From: Gemmatimonadaceae bacterium
GTDB lineage: Bacteria > Latescibacterota > UBA2968 > UBA8231
Length of the DNA stretch: 11,706 nt
Reading direction: 5' to 3'
NCBI GenBank assembly: GCA_002726335.1
Contig: PBSR01000156.1
Span: 1 to 11,706, forward strand
Position 1 is the stretch's first letter; each line of letters opens with the position of its first letter. Positions 5,366-11,706 of this stretch are shown piece by piece. The notes beneath the pieces were generated by a model. The model was not told the origin of the DNA, ran no database searches, and saw nothing but the letters and a program-made list of their open reading frames with translations. A program made the translations under genes and the position numbers.

Positions 5366-6616
5366 ATGACCCTGCTCGAAGAACTCGAATTCCGCGGCCA
5401 GCTCTACCAGGTCACCGACGCCGACGGCCTGGCCGAACGGCTGGCCAGCGGGCCGATCACCCTGTATTGCGGCTTCGATCCCACCGCCGACAGCCTTACG
5501 GTGGGCAACCTTGCCTCCCTGCTGATCCTGACTCGCTTCCAGCGGGCCGGCCATAGACCCATCGCCCTGGTTGGCGGCGGTACGGGCATGATCGGGGATC
5601 CCGGCGGCAAGTCACAGGAAAGGGCACTGAACACAGCAGAGGTCGTGGAGGGATTCACCGCAAAAATCCGCGCCCAGATGGAGCCCTTCCTCGACTTCGA
5701 CACGAAGACGAACCCGGCGCAGATGGTCAACAACTACGACTGGCTCGGGTCCATGGGCGCCATCGAGCTGATGCGGGACGTGGGGAAACACTTCCCTGTG
5801 CCCTACATGCTGGCCAAGGAATCGGTGAAGTCGCGCCTGGAAACCGGCATCAGCTACACCGAATTCAGCTACATGATCCTGCAGGCCGCCGACTTCCTCG
5901 AGCTGTACAGACGCCACGACTGCGAACTGCAGGTCGGCGGCTCCGACCAGTGGGGGAACATCACCGCCGGTTCAGACCTGATCCGCCGGGCCGTGGGTGG
6001 CTCCGCTTTCGGCCTGACGTGTCCCCTGGTGACCACCGCCGACGGCGCTAAGTTCGGCAAGACGGAAGCCGGCGCCGTGTGGCTGTCGCCGGAACGGACC
6101 ACGCCCTACGAGTTTTACCAGTACTGGGTCAACACGGACGACCGCTCCGTCGTCAGCTACCTCAAGGTCTTCACCTTCCTCAGCGTCGACAAGCTGCAGC
6201 AGCTGGAGGAGGCCACCACCGCCAACCCGGGCGCCCGCGAGGCCCAGCGCACCCTCGCCCACGAAGTGACCGCCCTCGTCCACGGCAAGGAGACAGCCCT
6301 GAAGGCGGAACGGATCTCGCGAGCCCTGTTCTACGGAGAGCTGAAAGAGCTGCAGGAGGACGAACTACAGCAGGCCTTCCACGATGTGCCGACACACACG
6401 ATGGAAGCCGACGAACAGGGACTGGTAGACCTCCTCGTCGCCGCCGGCACCTCCTCCTCCAAACGCCAGGCCCGCCAGGACATCGGCCAGGGAGCCATCT
6501 ACCTGAACGGCGACCGCTGCACCGACGAAGCCCACACCGTCAAGAAATCAGACGGCCTCCACGGCAAGTACACCGTAATACGACGCGGCAAGAACAAGTA
6601 CTTCCTGATTCAGTAG
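5366..6616 (+). CDS. tyrS: Tyrosyl-tRNA synthetase (TyrRS)
   Basis: Cytoplasmic class I synthetase that activates tyrosine with ATP and charges tRNA-Tyr; 416 aa from this start. The ATG at 5366 has GGAAAG seven bases upstream and is preferred to the ATG at 5351; with it, residue numbers coincide with those of Bacillus TyrRS. Tyrosine-pocket residues are present: Y34, D78 in MIGDPGG, and Y169, Q173, D176 in YTEFSYMILQAADF. The KMSKS loop is KFGKT. The HIGH motif is unusual, TVGN, so the residues at positions 45 and 48 are Thr and Asn. The last ~65 residues form an S4 RNA-binding domain (LLVAAGTSSSKRQARQDIGQG). Expression is probably controlled by the leader terminator upstream. Confidence 0.97.
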   Translation: MTLLEELEFRGQLYQVTDADGLAERLASGPITLYCGFDPTADSLTVGNLASLLILTRFQRAGHRPIALVGGGTGMIGDPGGKSQERALNTAEVVEGFTAKIRAQMEPFLDFDTKTNPAQMVNNYDWLGSMGAIELMRDVGKHFPVPYMLAKESVKSRLETGISYTEFSYMILQAADFLELYRRHDCELQVGGSDQWGNITAGSDLIRRAVGGSAFGLTCPLVTTADGAKFGKTEAGAVWLSPERTTPYEFYQYWVNTDDRSVVSYLKVFTFLSVDKLQQLEEATTANPGAREAQRTLAHEVTALVHGKETALKAERISRALFYGELKELQEDELQQAFHDVPTHTMEADEQGLVDLLVAAGTSSSKRQARQDIGQGAIYLNGDRCTDEAHTVKKSDGLHGKYTVIRRGKNKYFLIQ

Positions 6617-6716
6617 GTGCCATCTCGCCCGCAGAGAATCAGTGAGCTCTCGGTCGAGCGGCTACATACACAGCGGGTAGTTGAAGCCCCACTCGCAGAA
6701 CGGGATGGAGCGCGGT

Positions 6717-6927
6717 GGAGGTCGGCACGGGTGCCGCAGGCGATCCGTAGCGGAGGCCAGGCCTGACGAATAGGCGCCGTCTCAGCGGCGCCGTTCAGGC
6801 CCCGAAGGGGTCGCCACCAGGATGGCGGCGACGGATCGAGCCGCAGGATGCGGCGTTCGATCCGCCCGTGAGTCAGGCCGCAGGCCGCAGCGAAGGTCGC
6901 CGGAGGCACCCGTGCCGGCCGACCTCC
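6717..6927. repeat. Structured ~210-bp element with terminal inverted repeats
   Basis: Nearly the whole gap between tyrS and guaA (6617-6931) is a nested inverted-repeat structure. The outer arms are GGAGGTC (6717-6723) with GACCTCC (6921-6927) and the 12-mer GGCACGGGTGCC (6724-6735) with its complement (6905-6916), interrupted only by GGCC at 6917-6920. Inside are at least four hairpins: GGCCTGA/TCAGGCC (6760-6766, 6795-6801) around GGCGCCG/CGGCGCC; CCCC-GAA-GGGG (6800-6810); GTCGCC/GGCGAC (6810-6815, 6827-6832); and CGGATCGA+GCCGC with GCGGC+TCGATCCG (6832-6864). It ends 5 bp from the guaA stop and could act as a two-way terminator. The form fits a dispersed MITE- or REP-like element or a folded RNA. 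I see no convincing gene in it; 6617-6716 contains nothing else I can name. Confidence 0.6.
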
Positions 6928-6931
6928 TCGA

Positions 6932-8782
6932 CTATTCCCATTCCACTGTCCCGGGTGGCTTGTGCGTCACATCGTAATACACAGCCTCGACACCCTCGAG
7001 TCCCAGTATCGCCTCGGTCACCTCTTTCAGAAACGCCGTCGGCAACCGGTCGAACCGGGCTGTCATGAAGTCATCCGTCGTGATCGGCCGCAACACGATG
7101 CTCTCCGCCTGTCCATCTGATGACAGCGGCACCAGCACCGTCGGCATCTGCGTCACCTGGGCCATCAGCGCGTGTCCGTCCAGCGCATCCATGACGATGG
7201 CATCGGCCTCACGCAGCAGATCGAGCCGATTGCGCGTCAGAAACCCCTCGCATAGCCGCTGGTCCATGCGCTTCTGTGGCCCCAACTGGAACAGGACCCG
7301 GTTGATCCCGGGGGTCGAGTTGGTCAGGTCCGTCGACACCCGCTCGAGGTCGTCCCAGGTGGCGGCGCCAGCCTCTCCCGGATAGAAGGCCGCCGGATCG
7401 CCCAGCGTCAGCACCGCCGGATGCGCGTACGTGCGCCCGTCGCCCTGGACACCCACACTGCGCAGAGGCAGGACGTCGAGGGCAAGACCGGTGCCTTTGA
7501 GAGCCTGATCCTTGATCGACGCCAGTTGCCCGGCATCGACAGCGCCGTTCGTTGATGCCGCCTGGATGATGTCGCCATCGGCGCACAGGCAGCGTACCGC
7601 CAGTCCTGGACCAGGAAACGGATGTCGCCAGACGAGGTGATGGGGTACACCCAGCGTCTCGCCGAGGGCTCGCACTTCATCTTTGTACAGCTGGGCGAGG
7701 GGTTCGACCACCTTGCCTTCGGACAGCAGCTGCTCGATCACGCCGACGCGGTTGTGGTGTGTCTTGATAACTTCGGCGTGGTCGGTCCCGCCTGACTCAA
7801 TGGTATCGGTGTAGAGCGTGCCCTGCCCCAGCAGCCATTCCTCAGGGTCGAGATTCAATCGCGCCAACTCGCGGTCTCGCACCTCGATGAACTCCTCACC
7901 GATGTGGCGCCGTTTCAGTTCGGGCTCCGCCACGCCCTCCACCCGAGCGAGGAACTCGGTGCTGGCATCGACGACTTCAAGATTGGTGAAGCCCGATTCG
8001 TTCAGCAGGCGCTTCACCAGGGCTGTCTCCCCCTTGCGCATGAAGCCGTTGTCGATGTGCAGACCGAGGACGCGATCTTCACCCAGCGCCCGGTTGAGCA
8101 GCAGGAAGGCGACGGTGGAATCGACACCGCCGGAGACCAACAGGAAGACTTTGCGGCCCTCTGTCTGCCGTCGCAGGCGCTCGGTCTCCAGTTCGATGAA
8201 GTTCTCCATCGTCCAGTCGCGCGTGCAGCCGCACAGTTCGATGAAGTTCTCGAAGACCTTCATCCCCGATTCTGTATGAGTCACTTCCGGGTGGAACTGG
8301 AGTCCGTAGATGTGGCGACGGTCATCCCCCATGGCGGCCACCGGGCAGTCGCTGGTACTGGCGAGGATTTCGAAGCCTTCGGGAAGGCCCTGTACCAGAT
8401 CGCGGTGGCTCATCCACACCGACTCGGAGGCCTGCAGCCCGGCGAGCACGCCGGTGGCCGAGTTGACCCTCAGGGCCGCCCCGCCAAACTCCATACGGTC
8501 GCCGCGCTCCACCCGTCCACCCAGATGCTGGCACAGCAGGTGATGGCCATAGCACAGACCGAGGATGGGCAGACCGCTGTCGAGAATCGAGACCTCGAAC
8601 GGGGGCCGGTCGTCGGCGAAGACGCTGGCCGGTCCCCCGGACAGGATCAGACCGTCGGCATGGCGCAGTTCGTCTACGGGTGTGTCGGGTGGGCGAATCT
8701 CAGCCCAGACGTTGAGACGCCGGAGCCGGTTGGCGATGAGGTGGGCGTACTGACCGCCGAAGTCGAGGACGACGATGCCCAA
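6932..8782 (-). CDS. guaA: GMP synthase (glutamine-hydrolysing), long form
   Basis: Converts XMP to GMP using ATP and glutamine, the last step of guanine nucleotide synthesis in the cytoplasm. It has 616 aa, against about 525 in typical bacterial GuaA. The N-terminal class I glutamine amidotransferase triad is C77 (GLCYGH), H164 and E166 (QFHPEVTH). The ATP pyrophosphatase domain has the P-loop SGGVDS at 217-222 and RHPFPGPGL at 386-394. The extra ~90 residues lie in the C-terminal part: LPLRSVGVQGDGR at 438-450 and a second, related unit around 545-580 (SIVLRPITTDDFMTARF), an arrangement like human GMPS. It ends KPPGTVEWE. The start is TTG at 8782, supported by GGGGGAG upstream and no ATG or GTG nearby in frame. 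Confidence 0.96.
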   Translation of the reverse strand: MGIVVLDFGGQYAHLIANRLRRLNVWAEIRPPDTPVDELRHADGLILSGGPASVFADDRPPFEVSILDSGLPILGLCYGHHLLCQHLGGRVERGDRMEFGGAALRVNSATGVLAGLQASESVWMSHRDLVQGLPEGFEILASTSDCPVAAMGDDRRHIYGLQFHPEVTHTESGMKVFENFIELCGCTRDWTMENFIELETERLRRQTEGRKVFLLVSGGVDSTVAFLLLNRALGEDRVLGLHIDNGFMRKGETALVKRLLNESGFTNLEVVDASTEFLARVEGVAEPELKRRHIGEEFIEVRDRELARLNLDPEEWLLGQGTLYTDTIESGGTDHAEVIKTHHNRVGVIEQLLSEGKVVEPLAQLYKDEVRALGETLGVPHHLVWRHPFPGPGLAVRCLCADGDIIQAASTNGAVDAGQLASIKDQALKGTGLALDVLPLRSVGVQGDGRTYAHPAVLTLGDPAAFYPGEAGAATWDDLERVSTDLTNSTPGINRVLFQLGPQKRMDQRLCEGFLTRNRLDLLREADAIVMDALDGHALMAQVTQMPTVLVPLSSDGQAESIVLRPITTDDFMTARFDRLPTAFLKEVTEAILGLEGVEAVYYDVTHKPPGTVEWE

Positions 8783-8831
8783 CGTGACGCTCCCCCGGGG
8801 AGAGGGTTGTGGTGAGATCGGAGTGTCTGGA

Positions 8832-8837
8832 AATATA
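8832..8837 (-). promoter_or_regulatory. Candidate -10 box for guaA
   Basis: TATATT on the minus strand, within the 120-bp gap between the lipoprotein gene and guaA, would start transcription near 8825 and give an untranslated leader of about 43 nt carrying the GGGGGAG ribosome binding site. No clear -35 lies 16-18 nt upstream (TGGCTT is the best). A short palindrome, AGCCGCGCGGCT, lies just after the lipoprotein stop near 8890-8902 but has no T-run. Confidence 0.35.
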
Positions 8838-8902
8838 GTCGGACGAGACGTTGGAAGCCACAGGCCGGGCGGTTGGCGCTGTCGGGCTGGAGCCGCGCGG
8901 CT

Positions 8903-9379
8903 CTAGAGAGATGTGTAGAAGCGCGTGCCGTCCGACTCTTTGAATGTCAGCGTTGCCCGGCGAATACTGATCTCCACCACCTTCTGCGCCGATGGCACCT
9001 GCACTGTATCATCGGGGTCATTGGACTGCGCCTGGGTGAAGAAGATCGTCAGCAGGTTGCCCACCAATGTGTATGTGCCGGCCAGCACCCGCACGCGGGT
9101 CGTCGGGAAGGTGGCGTTGCGATCGATCGTACCGCCCGCGGGACTGGTGAAGTCCCGCAGCTCAATGCGGCCATCGGCTGTGAAGGTGTAGATCTCGTTC
9201 TTCTCGTCGTCGGCGCGACTCCACGATCCCAGCAGCTGGTCTCGCAAGGTCAGACCGCCGCTGACGACGGGGTCCACGAGGTTGTTGCGGTCCAGCTCAC
9301 CGCAGGCGCCGGCTGTCAGTGCCAGCGTCATGGCCATCAGGGCAGCGATGATGTGTGTCTTGTTGTTCCTGTGTCCCAT
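8903..9379 (-). CDS. Small putative lipoprotein with lipocalin-like beta domain
   Basis: This 158-aa protein has an N-terminal basic and hydrophobic signal ending in LTAGAC (Cys26), a slightly atypical lipobox, so it is probably a lipid-anchored envelope protein. The rest is rich in beta-strand patterns: LLGSWSR, IYTFTADGRIELRDF, GTYTLVGNLLTIFF and a C-terminal ATLTFKESDGTRFY. This order (SW..., Y.F..DG, G.Y...G..L.I, L.F..DG) is typical of short lipocalin-like stress or binding domains. Function unknown. It begins 6 bp after the stop of the preceding ORF, with GAGG overlapping that stop as a ribosome binding site, so it belongs to the same transcript as the genes upstream. Confidence 0.75.
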   Translation of the reverse strand: MGHRNNKTHIIAALMAMTLALTAGACGELDRNNLVDPVVSGGLTLRDQLLGSWSRADDEKNEIYTFTADGRIELRDFTSPAGGTIDRNATFPTTRVRVLAGTYTLVGNLLTIFFTQAQSNDPDDTVQVPSAQKVVEISIRRATLTFKESDGTRFYTSL

Positions 9380-9385
9380 GTCCCC

Positions 9386-9751
9386 TCAGAACCTGTGCGT
9401 GAGGCGCAACATAGGCTGCGAACCGGAGGCGGCACCGAGACCGACCGTCAGCCCCGTCGACGACGGTGCCTGATAGGCGACACCAGCGGCATCGCCGAGC
9501 CAGAGAATGTCGACCCAGTTGTAGAGATAGAGGGCCCCGGCAAGCCAGAACATGCGGTTGCTCCTGGTGCGCAGGTCCTGGGCCTTGGTGAAGTAGCGGG
9601 TATAGTCGCTCTCCGGCAGTCCGGCAGGAAGGTTCTGATACTGGTCATACCAGTCGTTCGAATTCGACCGAGAGGCGAATCCGCCGATGAGACTGGCGCC
9701 AGAGGACACCAGCAGCGCCCATCCTTTGCGGCTCTCGCCGATGCGCTTCAC
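9386..9751 (-). CDS. DUF5683-like membrane fragment (3' part of the broken gene)
   Basis: This 121-aa ORF opens with GTG in a GTGA overlap with the previous stop. It contains a hydrophobic segment WALLVSSGASLIGGF near residues 11-25 and another, MFWLAGALYLYNWVDILWL, around 67-85, the latter typical of DUF5683 (a helix ending in N-x-x-D). It ends LRLTHRF, a terminal aromatic pattern like that of outer-membrane strands. It has no signal peptide and no visible Shine-Dalgarno of its own. If it is expressed at all, this would be by coupling to the upstream ORF. I favour it being the detached C-terminal half of the gene starting at 10218. Confidence 0.55.
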   Translation of the reverse strand: MKRIGESRKGWALLVSSGASLIGGFASRSNSNDWYDQYQNLPAGLPESDYTRYFTKAQDLRTRSNRMFWLAGALYLYNWVDILWLGDAAGVAYQAPSSTGLTVGLGAASGSQPMLRLTHRF

Positions 9752-10125
9752 AGACCGGGAATGATGGCCACGCGACGCGACACATCCATGCCGGCAGCGA
9801 GGCGCACACCTCGGATCATCAACTTCTCGATTTCGGCGATGCGGTCGGCATCACGGGCCAGGGCGATGGGCTTCAGCATGGGATCTTCGCCGCGGTCCAG
9901 CTGCACCAGACGCGCCAGGGACGTGCGTTCATAGACCTGCAGGACCTGCAGCGCGCCGACGGTCTTCGGCGTTACCGCCAGGATGCTGTCGCTCAGCGGA
10001 TGGACGAGCATCTCGGAACTGACGATATCGAACAGATCGTCACGGCTGATGCCATGCTCGGAGCCGCGGTCGATGAACACCAGATCGGCAGACTGGATGC
10101 GGACGATGAGTCCGTCCCCTGCCAT
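9748..10125 (-). CDS. FlgT-like domain fragment (middle of the broken gene)
   Basis: This 125-aa ORF runs from the internal ATG at 10125, eight codons after the in-frame TAA, to TGA 9748. Its first ~75 residues (GLIVRIQSADLVFIDRG, then a G-x-x-x-D-D segment, HPLS, and VGALQVLQVYERTSLARLV) match strand by strand the domain of the neighbouring upstream gene (GLITKVRGRTLTVDKG ... HPLTGENLG ... AGGRINKVSARAASIQL). Both resemble the C-terminal domain of flagellar assembly protein FlgT. A helical linker of ~30 residues follows. The ORF itself lacks an export signal; the signal lies beyond the stop codon at 10218-10150. Any product from 10125 would stay in the cytoplasm. Confidence 0.55.
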   Translation of the reverse strand: MAGDGLIVRIQSADLVFIDRGSEHGISRDDLFDIVSSEMLVHPLSDSILAVTPKTVGALQVLQVYERTSLARLVQLDRGEDPMLKPIALARDADRIAEIEKLMIRGVRLAAGMDVSRRVAIIPGL

Positions 10126-10217
10126 CGATTCATCGAGTGTCGCCTGTTATGCCATCGCCGGCGTCAGCCACAAGGCGGCCGCGGCCACCGCTGGCAGGAG
10201 GAAAGCTCCGGGTTTCA

Positions 10218-11252
10218 TCAGCTTGTCTCCTCGACAACGATATCGTCCTCTTCCTCTTCATCTATTTCGACGTCGAGATCATCGTCGTCGTCGTCATCAT
10301 CGACCAGCTCGTCATCCTCGTCATCGTCCTCCTCGTCGTCGTCATCGCCCCCATCCGCCATGCGGGTGTAGAGCCAGAAGGCGACACCGCCGAGACCGAT
10401 GGCCCCGAGCAGCCCCCAGAACCAGAGCTGGGCGAAGATCGGTTTCTCTTCCTCCAGGCCTGGCAGGTCCTCCACCATGTCCACATCCGACGGCAGTTCG
10501 GTGCCCGGTGGCGGCTGGACTACAGGGAGCTGGCCTTGAAGCTTGTCGATCTCCTCCTGCACGAGGAGACGGAAGCGCTCGACGTCCTCCTCAGACATCT
10601 CACCCTCACCGCCCTCACCATCCATATCCTTTACCGGTACGGCATTCAACAGACTCACCGTCTCGCGCAGCTGGTCCAGCTCGTCGCGCATTTCGTTGAC
10701 CTGACGATTGATGGCGTTGAACTGGGGCTTCACCACATCGTTGTCGAAGCGACGCAGATCGCGGATCGCCTTCTCCAGGCCGCGGATCGATCCCTGAATA
10801 CTGCTGATGTTGCGTGCCAGTCGTGAGGATTCAGAGCGGATGTCGCCGCGTTCGCGCGCTGCCTGCTCCGCCGTCTCCGTCGCCACCTCCTGCTCCATCA
10901 CCATCTTCTCTTCGAGGGTCAGGAAGCGGGCCATGTCTCCGGGACGAACCGAGATGATCGGATTGCCATCGAGCTGAATCGAGGCGGCGCGGGCTGAGAC
11001 CTTGTTGATACGGCCACCGGCGATCTCAATCTCCGGGGCTCCCAGATTCTCGCCGGTCAGCGGGTGAATGATCGCTTCGTTGGGTGGCCGCACGATGTTC
11101 ACTTCAAGGCCGACCTCGAGGCCGTCATCGGCCCCCTTGTCGACGGTCAGGGTGCGGCCGCGAACCTTCGTGATGAGACCCTCGCCGGCATCGGCCGGCA
11201 GGGCCCAGACCACGAACGCTGCCAGGATCAGAGCTGTAAATGTTCTCTTCAT
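10218..11252 (-). CDS. Secreted FlgT-like/coiled-coil protein with membrane anchor and acidic tail
   Basis: The product has 344 aa from the ATG at 11252, where a signal peptide begins (MKRTFTALILAAFVVWALP, cleavage likely after ADA at 22). An in-frame ATG at 11300 would put 16 basic residues ahead of it and is less likely. Residues 24-110 form a FlgT C-terminal-like beta domain (KGADDGLEVGLEV, HPLTGENLG, VRPGD). Residues ~115-205 are a long coiled coil with heptads such as SSIQGSIRGLEKAIRDLRRF. After a proline-rich linker, residues 276-297 are a transmembrane helix, and the last ~45 residues are almost all Asp and Glu, including a run of eight Asp. The topology implies a periplasmic head and a cytoplasmic acidic tail. 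Its stop overlaps the next start. Function unknown. Confidence 0.75.
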   Translation of the reverse strand: MKRTFTALILAAFVVWALPADAGEGLITKVRGRTLTVDKGADDGLEVGLEVNIVRPPNEAIIHPLTGENLGAPEIEIAGGRINKVSARAASIQLDGNPIISVRPGDMARFLTLEEKMVMEQEVATETAEQAARERGDIRSESSRLARNISSIQGSIRGLEKAIRDLRRFDNDVVKPQFNAINRQVNEMRDELDQLRETVSLLNAVPVKDMDGEGGEGEMSEEDVERFRLLVQEEIDKLQGQLPVVQPPPGTELPSDVDMVEDLPGLEEEKPIFAQLWFWGLLGAIGLGGVAFWLYTRMADGGDDDDEEDDDEDDELVDDDDDDDDLDVEIDEEEEDDIVVEETS

Positions 11253-11330
11253 CGCTCGAACGCGCCGCCTTCCCCAGAGTCTGCCATCGGTGTCTGCCAT
11301 TCGACTGGTCTCATGCGAAGCATCTGCGCT

Positions 11331-11706
11331 TCAGCGTCCGGCCCGTCTCAGTGTGTCGTGCTGCCAGTTCTCGTCGTCTCGATCCGGGTGGTCCTCATTG
11401 TAATGGACACCCCGACTCTCGCGCCGGGCGCGGGCCGAGTGTGCCACAAGTTGGGCCACCGTCAGCTTGTTGCGCAGTTCCACCGACCCGAAGCCGGCGT
11501 CTGCCATCTCTTTCTCGACTCTGTCCAGAGCGTCGCAGGCGCGCATCAGCGATGCGTCGGTGCGCACGATTCCGACATCCTCGAGCATGACCCGGCCGAT
11601 CTCATCATTCGCGCTCAGCGCGTGATCAGTATCGACCGGTTCCACCGGAATCGGCGGGGCTTTCGGTACCCGGCCTTTCCGGCAAAGATCCATGTCACCG
11701 ACTGCG
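11331..11706 (-). CDS. nadB: L-aspartate oxidase, C-terminal part (cut by window edge)
   Basis: The frame is open from the window edge to TGA at 11333-11331 and covers about 124 codons of the C-terminal end. L-aspartate oxidase oxidises aspartate to iminoaspartate, the first step of de novo NAD synthesis. The visible part is the helical C-terminal domain of the succinate dehydrogenase/fumarate reductase flavoprotein family: MLEDVGIVRTDASL, then ELRNKLTVAQLVAHSARAR and the signature RRESRGVHYNEDHP, where the Arg-x-x-Ser-Arg-Gly-x-His segment is typical of NadB. The FAD-binding domain lies outside the window. An ATG at 11693 is internal, not the start. The following gene begins ~78 bp downstream, so co-transcription is possible but the functions are not obviously linked. 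Confidence 0.88.
   Translation of the reverse strand, partial: AVGDMDLCRKGRVPKAPPIPVEPVDTDHALSANDEIGRVMLEDVGIVRTDASLMRACDALDRVEKEMADAGFGSVELRNKLTVAQLVAHSARARRESRGVHYNEDHPDRDDENWQHDTLRRAGR

Larger units (their letters stand above)
9386..10218 (-). pseudogene. Broken envelope gene: signal peptide, FlgT-like domain, DUF5683-like domain
   Basis: Read as one gene, the ATG at 10218 overlaps the upstream gene's TGA (TGATG), which is typical of translational coupling. The first 23 codons encode a clear signal peptide (MKPGAFLLPAVAAAALWL then TPAMA). Codon 24 is TAA (10149-10147), followed in the same frame by QATLDES and the domain-containing ORF at 10125-9748. That ORF ends in VAIIPGL and a TGA at 9750-9748. 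The adjacent frame, from 9751, continues with KRIGESRKGWALL. DUF5683-type domains normally begin with a PGLGQ motif and continue into a +G/KG helix, so the two ORFs look like halves of one domain separated by a net loss of 3n+1 bases. Two lesions suggest a decaying gene. Assembly or sequencing errors, or two real genes, are alternatives. Confidence 0.6.

Noticed and set aside
7904..8815. Long plus-strand frame of 303 codons over guaA
   Set aside because: Antisense to the highly conserved glutamine amidotransferase and ATPase parts of guaA; the composition is typical of a shadow frame.
8873..9934. Plus-strand frame of 353 codons over the lipoprotein and DUF5683-like genes
   Set aside because: It covers two minus-strand genes with clear domain features and shows no family signature. 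The presence of a lesion in the minus-strand gene made me consider it, but it has no signal or motif of its own.
10250..10350. Trinucleotide repeat tract (tcgtcgtcgtcatcatcg) as a CRISPR or microsatellite locus
   Set aside because: It is the coding sequence of the Asp-rich tail and keeps the reading frame; no spacer-repeat pattern exists here or elsewhere in the window.
10137..10826. Plus-strand frame of 229 codons opposite the acidic-tail protein
   Set aside because: The I/V/L-rich stretch is simply the complement of the Asp/Glu repeats; not a membrane protein gene.

Overview
The window is GC-rich and densely coded, and it reads as chromosomal DNA from a Gram-negative, didermic bacterium. 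Evidence for that includes two putative lipoprotein signals, a multidomain envelope amidase, and a run of exported or membrane proteins with FlgT-like and DUF5683-like domains. The housekeeping genes (tRNA-Val, tyrS, guaA, the end of nadB) show it is a core region, not a plasmid or phage. I cannot name the taxon. The mix of aldo/keto reductases, long-form GMP synthetase and DUF5683-type proteins would fit an uncultured phylum near the FCB group (for example Latescibacterota or Gemmatimonadota), but this is only an inference.

Layout. Positions 1-260: a minus-strand tRNA-Val(UAC) with encoded CCA, followed by a 13-bp hairpin; nothing else is recognised in the first 140 bases. 346-2919 (+): a large putative lipoprotein with a GHL10/DUF187-like N-terminus, Ig-like and SH3-like middle parts, and a C-terminal Amidase_3 zinc amidase. 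2936-4658 (-): two tandem aldo/keto reductases, each 283 aa, in one operon. 4660-5365: a regulatory stretch on the + strand. It holds a structured leader ending in a strong intrinsic terminator, a 61-aa HTH protein, and then a promoter, a tyrosine-containing leader peptide and a second intrinsic terminator directly before tyrS. 5366-6616 (+): tyrS. 6617-6931: an intergenic region between convergent genes, filled by a ~210-bp element with long terminal inverted repeats and nested hairpins. 6932-8782 (-): guaA of the long, human-like form with a TTG start. 8903-11706 (-): a chain running from nadB (only the 3' end is inside) through a secreted coiled-coil protein with an acidic tail, a broken gene with a similar FlgT-like domain and a DUF5683-like half, to a small lipoprotein.

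Most interesting points. (1) The tyrS leader looks like a peptide-dependent transcription attenuator: Tyr codons in a short leader ORF, a terminator, and a 9-bp competing antiterminator pairing. (2) A second leader of unknown class precedes the small HTH gene. (3) One envelope gene carries an in-frame TAA exactly at its signal-peptide junction and also seems to be split by a frameshift, so it is either a pseudogene with two lesions or two sequencing errors. (4) The tyrS/guaA intergenic repeat has the architecture of a dispersed element. All domain names come from reading motifs by eye; no database search was run.
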